Part shown: positions 1 to 7,537 of the stretch, piece by piece
Layout of the letters: every line of letters starts with the position of its first letter
Position numbering within the stretch: position 1 is the first letter of the stretch
Origin: Levilactobacillus suantsaiihabitans
GTDB taxonomy: Bacteria; Bacillota; Bacilli; Lactobacillales; Lactobacillaceae
Length of the DNA stretch: 64,000 nt
Assembly: GCF_004745505.1 (NCBI RefSeq)
Contig: NZ_RKLX01000007.1
Location: forward strand, 56,826 to 120,825
Direction of reading: 5' to 3'
Program-made: the position numbers and the translations under genes
The notes under the pieces: model-generated
Database searches by the model: none
What the model saw: only the letters and a program-made list of their open reading frames with translations
Told to the model about the DNA's origin: nothing

Positions 1-891
1 CAGCTTTTTAGCCTTGACCTGCTGTGCTAGCCAAGTCCGGCTGGTCGCTTTTAACTGCCCGACCTCGGCTAAATGCAAAAGAACTTCCAGAGCCTCCGAT
101 GTGTTCAGATCCTTAGGTGAATACGTCAGCGTATCCCAGCTAAAGCTCGTTGCATATAGTGGAAAGACGTTGCCCAAATAACCACCACGCACGACTTTCA
201 GTTGCTCGTTATAGGCCCGGCGACCAGCCCGGGTTCCCTGTTCGTAATACCGCAATGTCTTAAAATCAAAATACGCCAAGCTACTGGTCTTCGCCGTTCG
301 TTTAGACTGCGGGTCATAATAGTCATAGAGCTTGCCATCCTTAAGCGCACCAGACTTGAGAGCAGCGAAATGATTGGCCGCCGCTTGCCGGTAACGTTGC
401 GTGTGCGTCTGAGCATCATACAAATTCAGCGCCCGAATAATCCGCAAGTCATCCAAAGTGGCGTTAACGGCAAACCGTTGGTGACTGCGAGGATCATAGC
501 GATAGCTGAATTGCCCATGGTCCCCAAAGGTCTTGACCGTGGCACGATAAAACGTTCGAAACGCCGCATCCTGGTGACTCTGTGCCAAGTATTGTAGCCA
601 CATTCCCGCTGATTCACTCAACAGCTCATGCCCCGTGGCCACCCCACGCTGGCGGGTCCGGGTATCCACGTAATTGGTATAGATTCCCTGTTTACTCTGC
701 ATTTTAGTCTTGATGAACCGCGCCAATCGGCGTTGATTGCGTTGATCCGTCGCAGTATGCAGTGTTGGTGACTGAATAAGCGTCGTCGGGGCGGTCGTCG
801 GTGGCGTCATGGTGGCGGACTTTCCCTGACAACCACTCAGTAGTAGCGCCACGATTCCGACTATCAATACCCACCAGTGTTGTTTATACAT
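1..891 (-). CDS. GH8-like lipoprotein, 3' part beyond window
   Basis: Reads 297 codons without a stop from an ATG at 891 to the window edge, so it is partial at its C-terminus. A GAGGAGGGG ribosome site lies 8 nt upstream. The N-terminus is a lipoprotein signal (hydrophobic stretch then LLLSGC, lipid attachment at Cys19), so the product should be anchored outside the membrane. The remainder (ESAGMWLQYLA near residue 90, SFSWDTLTYSP near 265) resembles the glycosyl hydrolase family 8-like lipoproteins (YdaJ type) found with exopolysaccharide genes in Firmicutes; this family assignment is from memory of motifs and not certain. The next gene to the left is not visible, so an exopolysaccharide operon cannot be confirmed. 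Confidence 0.7.
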   Translation of the reverse strand, partial: MYKQHWWVLIVGIVALLLSGCQGKSATMTPPTTAPTTLIQSPTLHTATDQRNQRRLARFIKTKMQSKQGIYTNYVDTRTRQRGVATGHELLSESAGMWLQYLAQSHQDAAFRTFYRATVKTFGDHGQFSYRYDPRSHQRFAVNATLDDLRIIRALNLYDAQTHTQRYRQAAANHFAALKSGALKDGKLYDYYDPQSKRTAKTSSLAYFDFKTLRYYEQGTRAGRRAYNEQLKVVRGGYLGNVFPLYATSFSWDTLTYSPKDLNTSEALEVLLHLAEVGQLKATSRTWLAQQVKAKKL

Positions 892-1060
892 GGTTCCACC
901 CCTCCTCAGAGTTCATCATTTCACCGGTCACATACGTCTTCATAGTACCATGATTTTTCTTCAGAATTATACTGATTATGTATGAAATTCAATATTTACA
1001 TCATTACCTGTCATTATTTAACATATACTGTCGCTAGCGCTGACTACGGCTGGTTTTTAC

Positions 1061-1698
1061 CTGAAGGTTGCAAGTAAAATTAACGCGCTGATTGCTGTAA
1101 CGACGGTGTTCCGATTCCCAAAATTGGCGAACCCAGACGCCTGCGTCAGCCAGGGTTCCGCCTGCTATGGGGGACACCTCCAGCCGGAGAAGCGGGCTTC
1201 CGGTTCGCTTTGAAGCCTTACAAAACCCGTAAGTCTTCAAAGTCGCCCCGCGCTGTAGGCTGAGACAAAACCTCAGCCAACACCGCCGACACAGCTGGCT
1301 CCACCCTGGCTGCCTCCGGCAAGGTTGATGCCTATCAATAACACTGTGTTAATGATAGACACGTCGTCAATGCAGCGACCATCTGGGGTTAAGACGATAG
1401 TTACTAACACGCACTACCGTAGCCGAGAGTTCGCCAAATATGGGTTCAGCCGTGGGAGTTGCCTTAGCGGCGCAGTTCATGCCGCTTAGGCAACTGGCGT
1501 CTTTGAGACGTGTTTTCCGGCTCAAAGCGAGGTGTCGAGACCGTTTTTTGGCTCGACCCGTCCGCCCCAGCGTTCCAACCCATATTTGGCGAACGGTAGG
1601 CGACCAGTTCGCATCATGTAGCTGTAAACGACTATTTTTAACGCCATGAATCGCATGCTAACAGTAGTTTCAGCTGATTTTCGCCTTTCAACCTTTAG
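1061..1698 (+). repeat. Cloverleaf element copy R1, full length (638 bp)
   Basis: Starts CTGAAGGTTG and ends CAACCTTTAG, i.e. terminal inverted repeats with one change. Flanks read TTTTTAC on the left and TTTTTAA on the right, compatible with a 7-bp target duplication carrying one mutation. Module A (about 1130-1350) holds CAGCCAGGGT paired with ACCCTGGCTG, plus inner hairpins such as GGCTGAG/CTCAGCC. Module B (about 1417-1610) is closed by GTTCGCCAAATATGGGTT paired with its exact complement and contains three inner hairpins. Same length as copy R8. Short open frames inside it are by-products of the repeat. Confidence 0.85.
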
Positions 1699-1708
1699 TT
1701 TTTAAGTC

Positions 1709-1744
1709 AAAAAAAGCCAGCCGGGCTTCGACTGACTGCTTGGC
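1709..1744 (-). terminator. Probable terminator of the nuclease gene
   Basis: Minus-strand hairpin AGCCA...TGGCT (loose 5-bp stem with a long loop) followed by seven T, 34 nt downstream of the nuclease stop codon at 1778. Confidence 0.5.
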
Positions 1745-1777
1745 TATTCATTTAAAAAATGGTTACCGGCTGAACCG

Positions 1778-2593
1778 CTAAAAGCTACTAGCCGGATCCC
1801 CATACTGGCTGGTCCCGGTGCTGTAGTTAATCTTGACGCCGGCTTGGATATTGAAGATATAAACGTTGTACGAGATTCCCGTGTTTTTCACGGATTTGGC
1901 CTGCATGTGGACCCCGCGGGCGACTAGCTCATTGCCGCGAAAGACCGGCTGGACCTGGTAGCGCACGTAGTCACTGGGATGGCTCTTCAGGTAGCTGGCC
2001 ACCGGATTTTCATAGGCCGTCATGCCCGGATCATTGAGCGAACGGGTCCCGGTCATCAGGTTTTTCAAATTATTGTTTTGCCCCGTCAGCTGGTAGCCAA
2101 TCAAGTGACTCCGGTTGTACAGGTAGCCCTTCTTGCCGTTGACGGTGTAGGCCTTGTTCTTCCAACCGGTCGGACTGACATACAGTGGCTGGCGCTTGGC
2201 CGTGGGCATGGTGCTCTTACTCAACAGGGCGTTAGCCGTCGTGACCCGGTTCAAACTATCCAGATCGCCATAGGTTGCCCAGGCCCCCTTCTTGGTCGAC
2301 AGCTCGGCTTTGGTAAAGGTCGGCTTGTTGTGGTTGACCGCCACGATTTGCGTCCCGGTGTACTTCTGATTGGCCAAGGCCTTGGTCGCTACGGACTGCT
2401 TGGGCGTCGTCGTGGTGGACCCAGATTGTTGGCTGCTGGAACTGCCCACTAGGCTGGTCGCCAGGTTGGTGATCTTGCGGGCGGTCGGATTGCCCTGGCT
2501 ACTCAGTGCCCCCACGGCCCCAATCAAGGTCACCGCAATGGCCGTATAGATGGACACTTTCCCCCGGCGCCGGCCCCGATAACGTTTACTCAT
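1778..2593 (-). CDS. Secreted/membrane-anchored DNA/RNA non-specific endonuclease (EndA-like)
   Basis: 271 aa. A basic N-terminus (KRYRGRRRGK) is followed by one hydrophobic segment (about residues 13-33), so the protein is exported and probably membrane-anchored. A Ser/Thr-rich linker precedes the catalytic domain, which has the NRSHLIGYQL motif near residue 160 (His as general base, the equivalent of DRGH in the beta-beta-alpha metal nucleases) and the Asn-rich metal-site stretch GQNNNLKNLMTG shortly after. This arrangement is that of EndA/DNA-entry nucleases in lactobacilli and streptococci, which degrade one strand during DNA uptake or scavenge extracellular DNA; which of the two applies here is not shown. 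Start ATG has a GAGGAAGAGG site. Monocistronic: flanked by repeat R1 and a divergent lipoprotein gene. Confidence 0.85.
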   Translation of the reverse strand: MSKRYRGRRRGKVSIYTAIAVTLIGAVGALSSQGNPTARKITNLATSLVGSSSSQQSGSTTTTPKQSVATKALANQKYTGTQIVAVNHNKPTFTKAELSTKKGAWATYGDLDSLNRVTTANALLSKSTMPTAKRQPLYVSPTGWKNKAYTVNGKKGYLYNRSHLIGYQLTGQNNNLKNLMTGTRSLNDPGMTAYENPVASYLKSHPSDYVRYQVQPVFRGNELVARGVHMQAKSVKNTGISYNVYIFNIQAGVKINYSTGTSQYGDPASSF

Positions 2594-2772
2594 TTTCCTC
2601 TTCCTCTCATCTCTAAAGTCGTTGAGTCTAGTTTACCAAAAGAACATACGTTTGTCTGCATTTATTAGTTATTAATAATTTATTTTTAATAACTAATATT
2701 GATTATTGCCAGCTGTCATCACAACTTAACACTTTTTTAACTGGCAGCAGGCCGTTTTCTGCGCGGTCACAT

Positions 2773-2778
2773 GCTATA
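2773..2778 (+). promoter_or_regulatory. -10 element of the lipoprotein gene
   Basis: TGCTATACT (TATACT with a TG extension) about 75 nt upstream of the ATG at 2854; no convincing -35 hexamer. Confidence 0.45.
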
Positions 2779-2853
2779 CTAACGATAGATAGAAGTAGGC
2801 GGTTTGTGTGTCGCACACAAAACTGTTATTATTTTGGATGAGGTGATTGAGAT

Positions 2854-3393
2854 ATGAAGAAATCCCGAATTTTTGCCGCCGCTCTGAGCCTAGTAGCCGT
2901 CCTGGCTGTGGGCTTAGCCGGTTGCAGCTCGAGTAGTCAGTCGGGGAGCAATCAACAAGCTAGTTTTAAAAACAAAACGACGAAAAAGTCAGACGTGAAG
3001 TCCACGTTAACTAGTTCTAAGCAACTCTGGTACGTCACGGGTTCCGTGAATGCCAAGAGCAACTCTGGCCTGGAAGCCTACCGTTTCAACAACAACGGCA
3101 AGGTCACGGTCTACAACGTCAACAAGCTCTACAAGTCTTACAGCGCTGCCAAGAAGGACAACGCTTTAAGCAAGGTCGGGACGTTAACCACCACGTTCAA
3201 GACCAAGGGTGACGACACCGTCATCAACTTCAAGGGTAAGCTGTCTGACATTCCGATGACGCAAAAGTTTACGGTCAAACAGACGTTGACGGGTAAAAAT
3301 AACGCCGCCAAATTAAAGGTGGCCGGTTACCACATCAGCCGTGACGTTGACGATGATGTGACAAAAGCCGTCATGATCAAGGTCGCTGAATAA
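2854..3393 (+). CDS. Lipoprotein of unknown function
   Basis: 179 aa. Clear lipoprotein signal: basic start, hydrophobic core, lipobox LAGC with Cys at residue 24, followed by a Ser/Gln-rich spacer. The mature part is Lys/Thr/Asn-rich with predicted beta content and no catalytic motif that I recognise. Such small LxxC proteins of about 180 aa are common in lactobacilli, usually unnamed. Start ATG is preceded by GAGGTG at 12 nt. The gene is followed by repeat b1 and its terminator, so it is transcribed alone. Confidence 0.8.
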   Translation: MKKSRIFAAALSLVAVLAVGLAGCSSSSQSGSNQQASFKNKTTKKSDVKSTLTSSKQLWYVTGSVNAKSNSGLEAYRFNNNGKVTVYNVNKLYKSYSAAKKDNALSKVGTLTTTFKTKGDDTVINFKGKLSDIPMTQKFTVKQTLTGKNNAAKLKVAGYHISRDVDDDVTKAVMIKVAE

Positions 3394-3403
3394 ACGATCA
3401 CTA

Positions 3404-3586
3404 AGAGAGTGGGCCAAAAGGCGATTAGCTGGCGAGCATTAAGGCTGCTAACCGAATAATCCTGGTCTTGGATTGTTTGGTTAGCAATTTTAAGCGGAAC
3501 CAGCTGCCTTTTGGCGCACGTTTCAGCTATGTAAAAGGCGAAGGCAAACGAGTCTGGGAGGTTTGATCCCAGGCTCGTTTTCTTTA
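3404..3586 (+). repeat. 3'-UTR repeat copy b1 (long form)
   Basis: Begins AGAGAGTGGGCCAAAAGGC and contains the complementary GCCTTTTGGCGCACG about 100 nt later, then GTTTCAGCTA and a terminator hairpin. Reference copy of the second repeat family; it carries an extra inner segment (3425-3490) lacking in other copies. Confidence 0.75.
3549..3585 (+). terminator. Intrinsic terminator after the lipoprotein gene
   Basis: CGAGTCTGGGA, loop GGTTTGA, TCCCAGGCTCG: 11-bp stem with one G-T pair, followed by TTTTCTTT. It is the distal part of repeat b1. Confidence 0.8.
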
Positions 3587-3596
3587 GGAGGACCCC

Positions 3597-3770
3597 ATGT
3601 TTAAAAAATACCTGCCGGAACTGGGCGGCTTGCTGGTGGTTGGTGGCGTCTTGCTCTACCAACACTACCGGCATCTCAGCGGCATCATCCTGCTGGAGAC
3701 CGGCTTACTGGGGATCGCTGTGATTCTGGGGCTCGGTCATCTCTGGAGCCTGTGGCGCAACCGCCGCTAG
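3597..3770 (+). CDS. Small membrane protein, 57 aa
   Basis: Short reading frame with a consensus AGGAGG 5 nt before its ATG. The product has two hydrophobic segments (about residues 8-20 and 27-49) and ends in a basic tail (WRNRR), as in small integral membrane proteins. No family recognised. It begins directly after the terminator of repeat b1 and precedes the His-rich protein gene by 63 nt on the same strand; both may form one transcript. The ribosome site and codon pattern, not homology, are the reason to call it. Confidence 0.65.
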   Translation: MFKKYLPELGGLLVVGGVLLYQHYRHLSGIILLETGLLGIAVILGLGHLWSLWRNRR

Positions 3771-3833
3771 ACAGCTGGTTAATGACAGCGCTTTCGCTTT
3801 GGGGTATGATAGGGCCAAAGGAGCGTGATTCAG

Positions 3834-4166
3834 ATGTTTAAAGACAAATTCGCAGTCCCACAAGTGTCGGCCGAAGAGATGCAGGAACACCGCGACCGCT
3901 TTTCCGCGTTGATCGCCGAATATCCCTGGCTGATACCGGCCACCGTTTCGTTGGAAATCATTCCCGTCACTGTCATGATCCACGGCTTCTGGAAGAACCG
4001 CCAGCTGAAGAAGCAACTCCTGATTGAACGCGAACATACCAAGCAACGCCAGCTCGGCGGCTGTCACCATGGCCACGGGCATGGCGGCCACTGCCACCAC
4101 GGCGGTAAACCACAACTGTTGGCCGGCCCGCATCATGGCCACGGTCACCAGCATCACGATGCTTAA
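3834..4166 (+). CDS. Membrane protein with histidine-rich C-terminal tail
   Basis: 110 aa from the ATG at 3834; AAAGGAG ends 10 nt upstream, whereas a GTG at 3825 is too close to that site. The N-terminal 35 residues are polar, then one membrane segment (about residues 35-53), a charged stretch (KNRQLKKQLLIEREHTK), and a tail of about 35 residues with 16 His plus Cys and Gly (GGCHHGHGHGGHCHHGG). Such tails bind Ni, Zn or Cu in metal carriers and storage proteins. No transporter lies next to it, so a metal role is inferred from composition alone. Not assigned to a family. Confidence 0.7.
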   Translation: MFKDKFAVPQVSAEEMQEHRDRFSALIAEYPWLIPATVSLEIIPVTVMIHGFWKNRQLKKQLLIEREHTKQRQLGGCHHGHGHGGHCHHGGKPQLLAGPHHGHGHQHHDA

Positions 4167-4569
4167 CAGCTATTGAAATTTGGTCAATGGACCGGGCGCT
4201 GAGGTGCTCGATCCATTTTCTTAATAAAATCTTAATATTTGTATTCATACATAATAAGTTATTAATACTATTAGAAATTGATGTTTTCTCCGAGATTAAT
4301 TGCTTACTATCCCAGAATTTACATGAAGATGTACCCTAAACGATTAGAAAAAAGTAATCCAACCCCCTTTTGATTCCCGAAATCATCGAAAACAACCAAT
4401 CGTTTAGCCATTTCTAATGATAGTCATTATTATTAAATAAATATTCTTCACAATTTCTTCACATTTGCCAGCTAGGATACAAGCATACCAATAAAAACCT
4501 ATTAACCAACCTTTTTTCATTTTATTCACCAAATAAAATGAACGGCTTGCCCTAACCAAGCGAGTCGCC
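4167..4569. other. AT-rich intergenic region with inverted repeats
   Basis: Much lower in GC than its neighbours. It contains CTAAACGATT (4337-4346) with its exact complement AATCGTTTAG (4399-4408), and a 9-bp-stem hairpin CATTTTATT/AATAAAATG near 4518-4540 just before the terminator at 4570. No reading frame with a ribosome site was seen. Confidence 0.6.
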
Positions 4570-4599
4570 GCCGTCCTCTAACCAGGGACGGCTTTTTTT
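4570..4599 (+). terminator. Intrinsic terminator without an upstream gene
   Basis: GCCGTCC, 9-nt loop, GGACGGC, then seven T. It lies 400 nt past the His-rich gene, so it may end a short independent transcript. Confidence 0.75.
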
Positions 4600-4638
4600 G
4601 TGCACCCACTCGTTTTGTACCGCTGGACACAACAAATA

Positions 4639-4722
4639 GAGCCTGGGGGAAATCTCCCAGACCCTGTTCGCGTCATCTTTACCTAGCTGAAACGTGCGCC
4701 AACAGGCAGCCGGTTCAGCTTT
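4639..4722 (-). repeat. 3'-UTR repeat copy b6 with terminator of the HAD gene
   Basis: Minus-strand reading: GGCTGCCTGTTGGCGCACGTTTCAGCTAGG, then a hairpin AGGGTCTGGGAG/CTCCCAGGCTCT-like stem at 4639-4665. Starts 8 nt after the HAD stop codon. The first half of the repeat (AGAGAGTGGGCC) is missing. Confidence 0.7.
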
Positions 4723-4729
4723 CGTTTAC

Positions 4730-5374
4730 CTATTTAAAAATCGATAACAACTCGCGCGGCGTCTTTAACAAGTACGTCGGTTGTTCAGCCTTGACTGACG
4801 CAGGGTCGGCAGCGCCCCACATTGCGGCGGCCGTGGCGATGCCGGCGTTATTGCCCATCTGCATATCGTACTTGGCATCCCCGATCATCACGCTTTGCTG
4901 GGCGTCCAATTCAAAGCGCGCCAACAAGTTTAAAATACCATCCGGTGCCGGCTTGTAGTGGGCCACGGTGTCCGAACCACTGATGGCCTCAAACGTGTGC
5001 CCCAGTCCGATTTGGTCCAAGTTTCGCTGCAAGGGGACCGAGTGCTTACTGGAGACCACGAATAAGCGGGCGCCCTGGTCTTTCAACGTGGCCAGGGTCG
5101 GTCCCATGCCGTCAAATAAGGTGATACCCAACTTTTCTGCCTCGTGGTACTGGGCCCGAAACGTCGTATACAGATCGGCGAGTTCCGCCTCGCTTAACGA
5201 CTCGCGGGCCATCTTGGCAAAGGAGACCTCAATCGGCACGCCCATGTAGCTCACCACAGCCTCGCGGCTAGGCACCGTCAACCCCTTGACCTCATAGGCC
5301 TTCTGGGTAGCCAAAACGGCAACGTCGCGGGTATCCGCGAGGGTACTATCAAAATCGAATAAAAAGTTGTGCAT
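4730..5374 (-). CDS. HAD-family phosphatase, phosphoglycolate phosphatase-like
   Basis: 214 aa, usual length for the Gph/PpaX branch of the haloacid dehalogenase family. Motif I is DFDSTLADT (nucleophile Asp7, acid Asp9; Ser replaces the more common Gly of DGT). Motif II is VVSSKH near residue 112, and the Mg-binding motif III is IGDAKYDMQMG near 165. A helical cap lies between motif I and II. It should be a cytosolic Mg-dependent phosphate monoesterase; the substrate cannot be read from the sequence. Start ATG with GAGGTG 6 nt upstream. Followed by repeat b6 and its terminator. Confidence 0.85.
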   Translation of the reverse strand: MHNFLFDFDSTLADTRDVAVLATQKAYEVKGLTVPSREAVVSYMGVPIEVSFAKMARESLSEAELADLYTTFRAQYHEAEKLGITLFDGMGPTLATLKDQGARLFVVSSKHSVPLQRNLDQIGLGHTFEAISGSDTVAHYKPAPDGILNLLARFELDAQQSVMIGDAKYDMQMGNNAGIATAAAMWGAADPASVKAEQPTYLLKTPRELLSIFK

Positions 5375-5479
5375 CCAATCACCTCATCAATTTGTCTTGT
5401 CAGCGTCTGATCCAATTTTACGCGTACTACTGCGGTGATTACCAGCCCTAACGCTTATTTTCGAAAATTTCCGCCGCGA

Positions 5480-5495
5480 TGTTTCACATGAAACA
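5480..5495. promoter_or_regulatory. parS-like site 1
   Basis: TGTTTCACATGAAACA, 15 of 16 positions matching the ParB/Spo0J site TGTTNCACGTGAAACA. Intergenic. Confidence 0.7.
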
Positions 5496-5501
5496 TTGGT
5501 C

Positions 5502-5529
5502 AAAAAAGGCCGGGGAAGCTCCCCGACCC
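5502..5529 (-). terminator. Terminator, minus strand
   Basis: Minus-strand GGGTCGGGGAGCTTCCCCGGCC followed by TTTTTT. It lies beyond repeat R2 from the pepC gene, so pepC transcripts would read through R2 before ending here. Confidence 0.7.
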
Positions 5530-5546
5530 GATCATATCTTTGTTTA

Positions 5547-5958
5547 CTGAAGGTTGAAATACGGCAATCAGCTGAAACTACTGTTAGCATGTGACTCGTG
5601 ACGTCAAAAATAGTCATTTTCAGCCTCATAATGAGAGCTGGCCGCCTACCGTTCCCCAAATTAGTGCTTGCCAGTAACAGGCGCCTTAACCCCAGGTAGT
5701 CGCTGCATTGACGACTAGTCTTTCATTAACACAGTGTTACTGATAGCCGTCACCCCTGCCGGAGGCAGCCAGGGTGGAGCCAGCTGTGTCGGCGGTGTTG
5801 GCTGAGGGTTTTTCTCAGCCTACAGCGCGGGACGACTTGAGAGACTGGCGGTCTTGGCCAGGCTTTCAAGCGAACCGGAAGACCGCTTCTCAGGCTGGAG
5901 GTGTTCCCCAGAGCAGGTGGAACCCTGGCTGACGTAGGCGCCTGGTTTCACCAATTTT
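5547..5958 (-). repeat. Cloverleaf element copy R2, module B deleted and distal end truncated
   Basis: Reads CTGAAGGTTGAAA at 5547 (the right-hand terminus in reverse), then the conserved tail, then jumps directly to module A (5690-5945) with CAGCCAGGGT/ACCCTGGCTG, GGCTGAG/CTCAGCC and CTTGAGAG...CTTTCAAG hairpins. Module B is missing and the left terminus is lost after CCAATTTT. Confidence 0.75.
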
Positions 5959-6006
5959 GTTGTGCCCAGTGTTAACTAGCCACCAGACAGCCGGCGGCGT
6001 TTACAC

Positions 6007-7338
6007 CTAAGACAATGAATCCCACGGTGCCAGTTCGTGTGGTTCCGTGTTTAAGAGTTCGCGTTGTGCCGGCGTTAAGAAGCGCTTGTGGACGACGATC
6101 TCGTAGACGAAATCATCGAGCCACTCGTCGGTCATGACGAAGTAGCCCTTGTCGCCGTTCTTTTCGCCCCAGCTGTTTTCGACCTTCCAGCGGTTCGGTT
6201 GATCATCGACTAAGTTGACGCCGGTCAATGTCATCGCGTGTGACACGCTGGCTTCACCCGTGGCCAGGCGTTGGGCCTTGGTGAGGCTCAGGTCGACGCC
6301 AAAGAGGTCGCTGACCTGGAACAAGTGGCTGTCCAAGAAGCCCCGTTCGCGGCTCATCTGTTGGAGCACGTCGTTACCGAACCAGACCGCTTCACCACTT
6401 TGCAGTTGGGCCACGGCGGCGCGTTTCATGTCGGCCAGCGGCAGGTTTAGGAAGGTAATGTGCTTGCCACCCACGATATTTTCCTCGCTAGCCAGGCGGT
6501 ATTGCCGGTCAAAGGCCTTGTCTGGCGAGTTAGACACGACCACGTAATCGTCCAGATCCACGTCAAAGTAATCGTGGAAGAAGCCCTGCGGCGTCAAACC
6601 CGCGGCCCGGTGGAGCTTGTGATCGTCATCCTTGAATTCCAGGTCAAACGTTGCGGGCGGTTCACCAAACGCGTAGGCCGCCATGCGGTAAACCTCCTTC
6701 AAGGCTTGAGCCCGCGTTGTCGCAATTTTGGCTTCATCGGCGCCGTCGGCCACCAATTGCCGTAACGCCAGCGCATCCTTGCGTAATTTCAAATTCAATG
6801 CCGCACCAATGCCGGTGGTATCGTTGCTGTTAAAGGATTCTGGCATGGCACTGGTGGGGACGACGCCGTACTTTTGGACCAGCGCGGCGCCCATGGCCCA
6901 TTGCCCGCCGTCATCGTCCGGACTCTCTAAAATATCGGCGACTTCCCGGTCATCCAAGGGACGGTCGGCCGTCCGTAAGATCCGGTCGTAGAAGATGTTG
7001 GCCCGTTCGACGCGGTCCCAGAAAAACAGGTAGTTTTGCGACAGCTCAAAGTCCTTGACGTGGTACTTGGCCGCGAACTGATGACGAATCACGTTCAGCG
7101 TGGCGAAGAGCCAGCAACGGCCGGAATGCTTTTGGTTCGCGACCTTGCCAGTTGGCAATTCCACGGAGAAGGTCCGGTTCAACCGCACGGCGGCTTGTGG
7201 GTCCTCAGACGCCGCTAGCACCCCATTTTTAATGGTTGCCCGACTGATGACTTGGTGCGCTGGCTGGGCCTGTAAATCGGCCTGTAACGCCGCAATCTCG
7301 GTAGTGGTTAGTTCATGATCTAATTTTGTTTCTGGCAT
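6007..7338 (-). CDS. pepC: Aminopeptidase C / bleomycin hydrolase family (C1B cysteine peptidase)
   Basis: 443 aa, the normal length for PepC. Catalytic Cys75 lies in HSGRCWLFATLN, the His in VSHAMTLTGV (about 365) and the Asn in VENSWGEKNG (about 388), so the papain-like triad is complete. The C-terminus (HELAPWDSLS) fits the family in which the last residues reach into the active site. It is a cytosolic, probably hexameric aminopeptidase that trims peptides imported by Opp systems. PepE and PepG endopeptidases share this fold, so the symbol is probable rather than certain. AAAGGAG precedes the ATG by 9 nt. Preceded by a 14-bp palindrome at 7365. Confidence 0.88.
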   Translation of the reverse strand: MPETKLDHELTTTEIAALQADLQAQPAHQVISRATIKNGVLAASEDPQAAVRLNRTFSVELPTGKVANQKHSGRCWLFATLNVIRHQFAAKYHVKDFELSQNYLFFWDRVERANIFYDRILRTADRPLDDREVADILESPDDDGGQWAMGAALVQKYGVVPTSAMPESFNSNDTTGIGAALNLKLRKDALALRQLVADGADEAKIATTRAQALKEVYRMAAYAFGEPPATFDLEFKDDDHKLHRAAGLTPQGFFHDYFDVDLDDYVVVSNSPDKAFDRQYRLASEENIVGGKHITFLNLPLADMKRAAVAQLQSGEAVWFGNDVLQQMSRERGFLDSHLFQVSDLFGVDLSLTKAQRLATGEASVSHAMTLTGVNLVDDQPNRWKVENSWGEKNGDKGYFVMTDEWLDDFVYEIVVHKRFLTPAQRELLNTEPHELAPWDSLS

Positions 7339-7364
7339 AAAACGAACTCCTTTCCGGTACCCTC

Positions 7365-7378
7365 ATGAGAATTCTCAT
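7365..7378. promoter_or_regulatory. Palindrome upstream of pepC
   Basis: ATGAGAATTCTCAT, a perfect 14-bp palindrome 27 nt before the pepC start; possible operator. No regulator identified. Confidence 0.45.
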
Positions 7379-7464
7379 TGTAATCTCATAAATTAGTTGA
7401 TTTCATTCTAGCGCTTTCGTTGGTTAAAGGCAATGCCTGTTTTAGCTTACCAAACTGTGGCCAG

Positions 7465-7497
7465 AAAAAAACGACCCCCGCACGCAGCCGGAGTCGT
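7465..7497 (-). terminator. Terminator of the secreted-protein gene
   Basis: Minus-strand ACGACTCCGGC...GGGGGTCGT followed by TTTTTTT, 41 nt after the stop at 7538. Confidence 0.75.
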
Positions 7498-7537
7498 TAA
7501 GCAAGTTACTTGTCCTTTTATTCAGACGCCAACTTGC

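Noticed and set aside
1440..1649. Recurring open frame in module B (similar peptides at 1440, 17015, 53719 and, in reverse, 23918 and 26903)
   Set aside because: The frame follows the repeat; stems are kept by paired changes rather than by codon pattern, there is no ribosome site, and copies R3a and R3b break it.
1061..1698. Element taken for tRNA/rRNA or a known large Lactobacillales RNA (GOLLD)
   Set aside because: No tRNA T-loop or anticodon pattern, no rRNA motif, and the terminal repeats with target duplications point to a mobile element.
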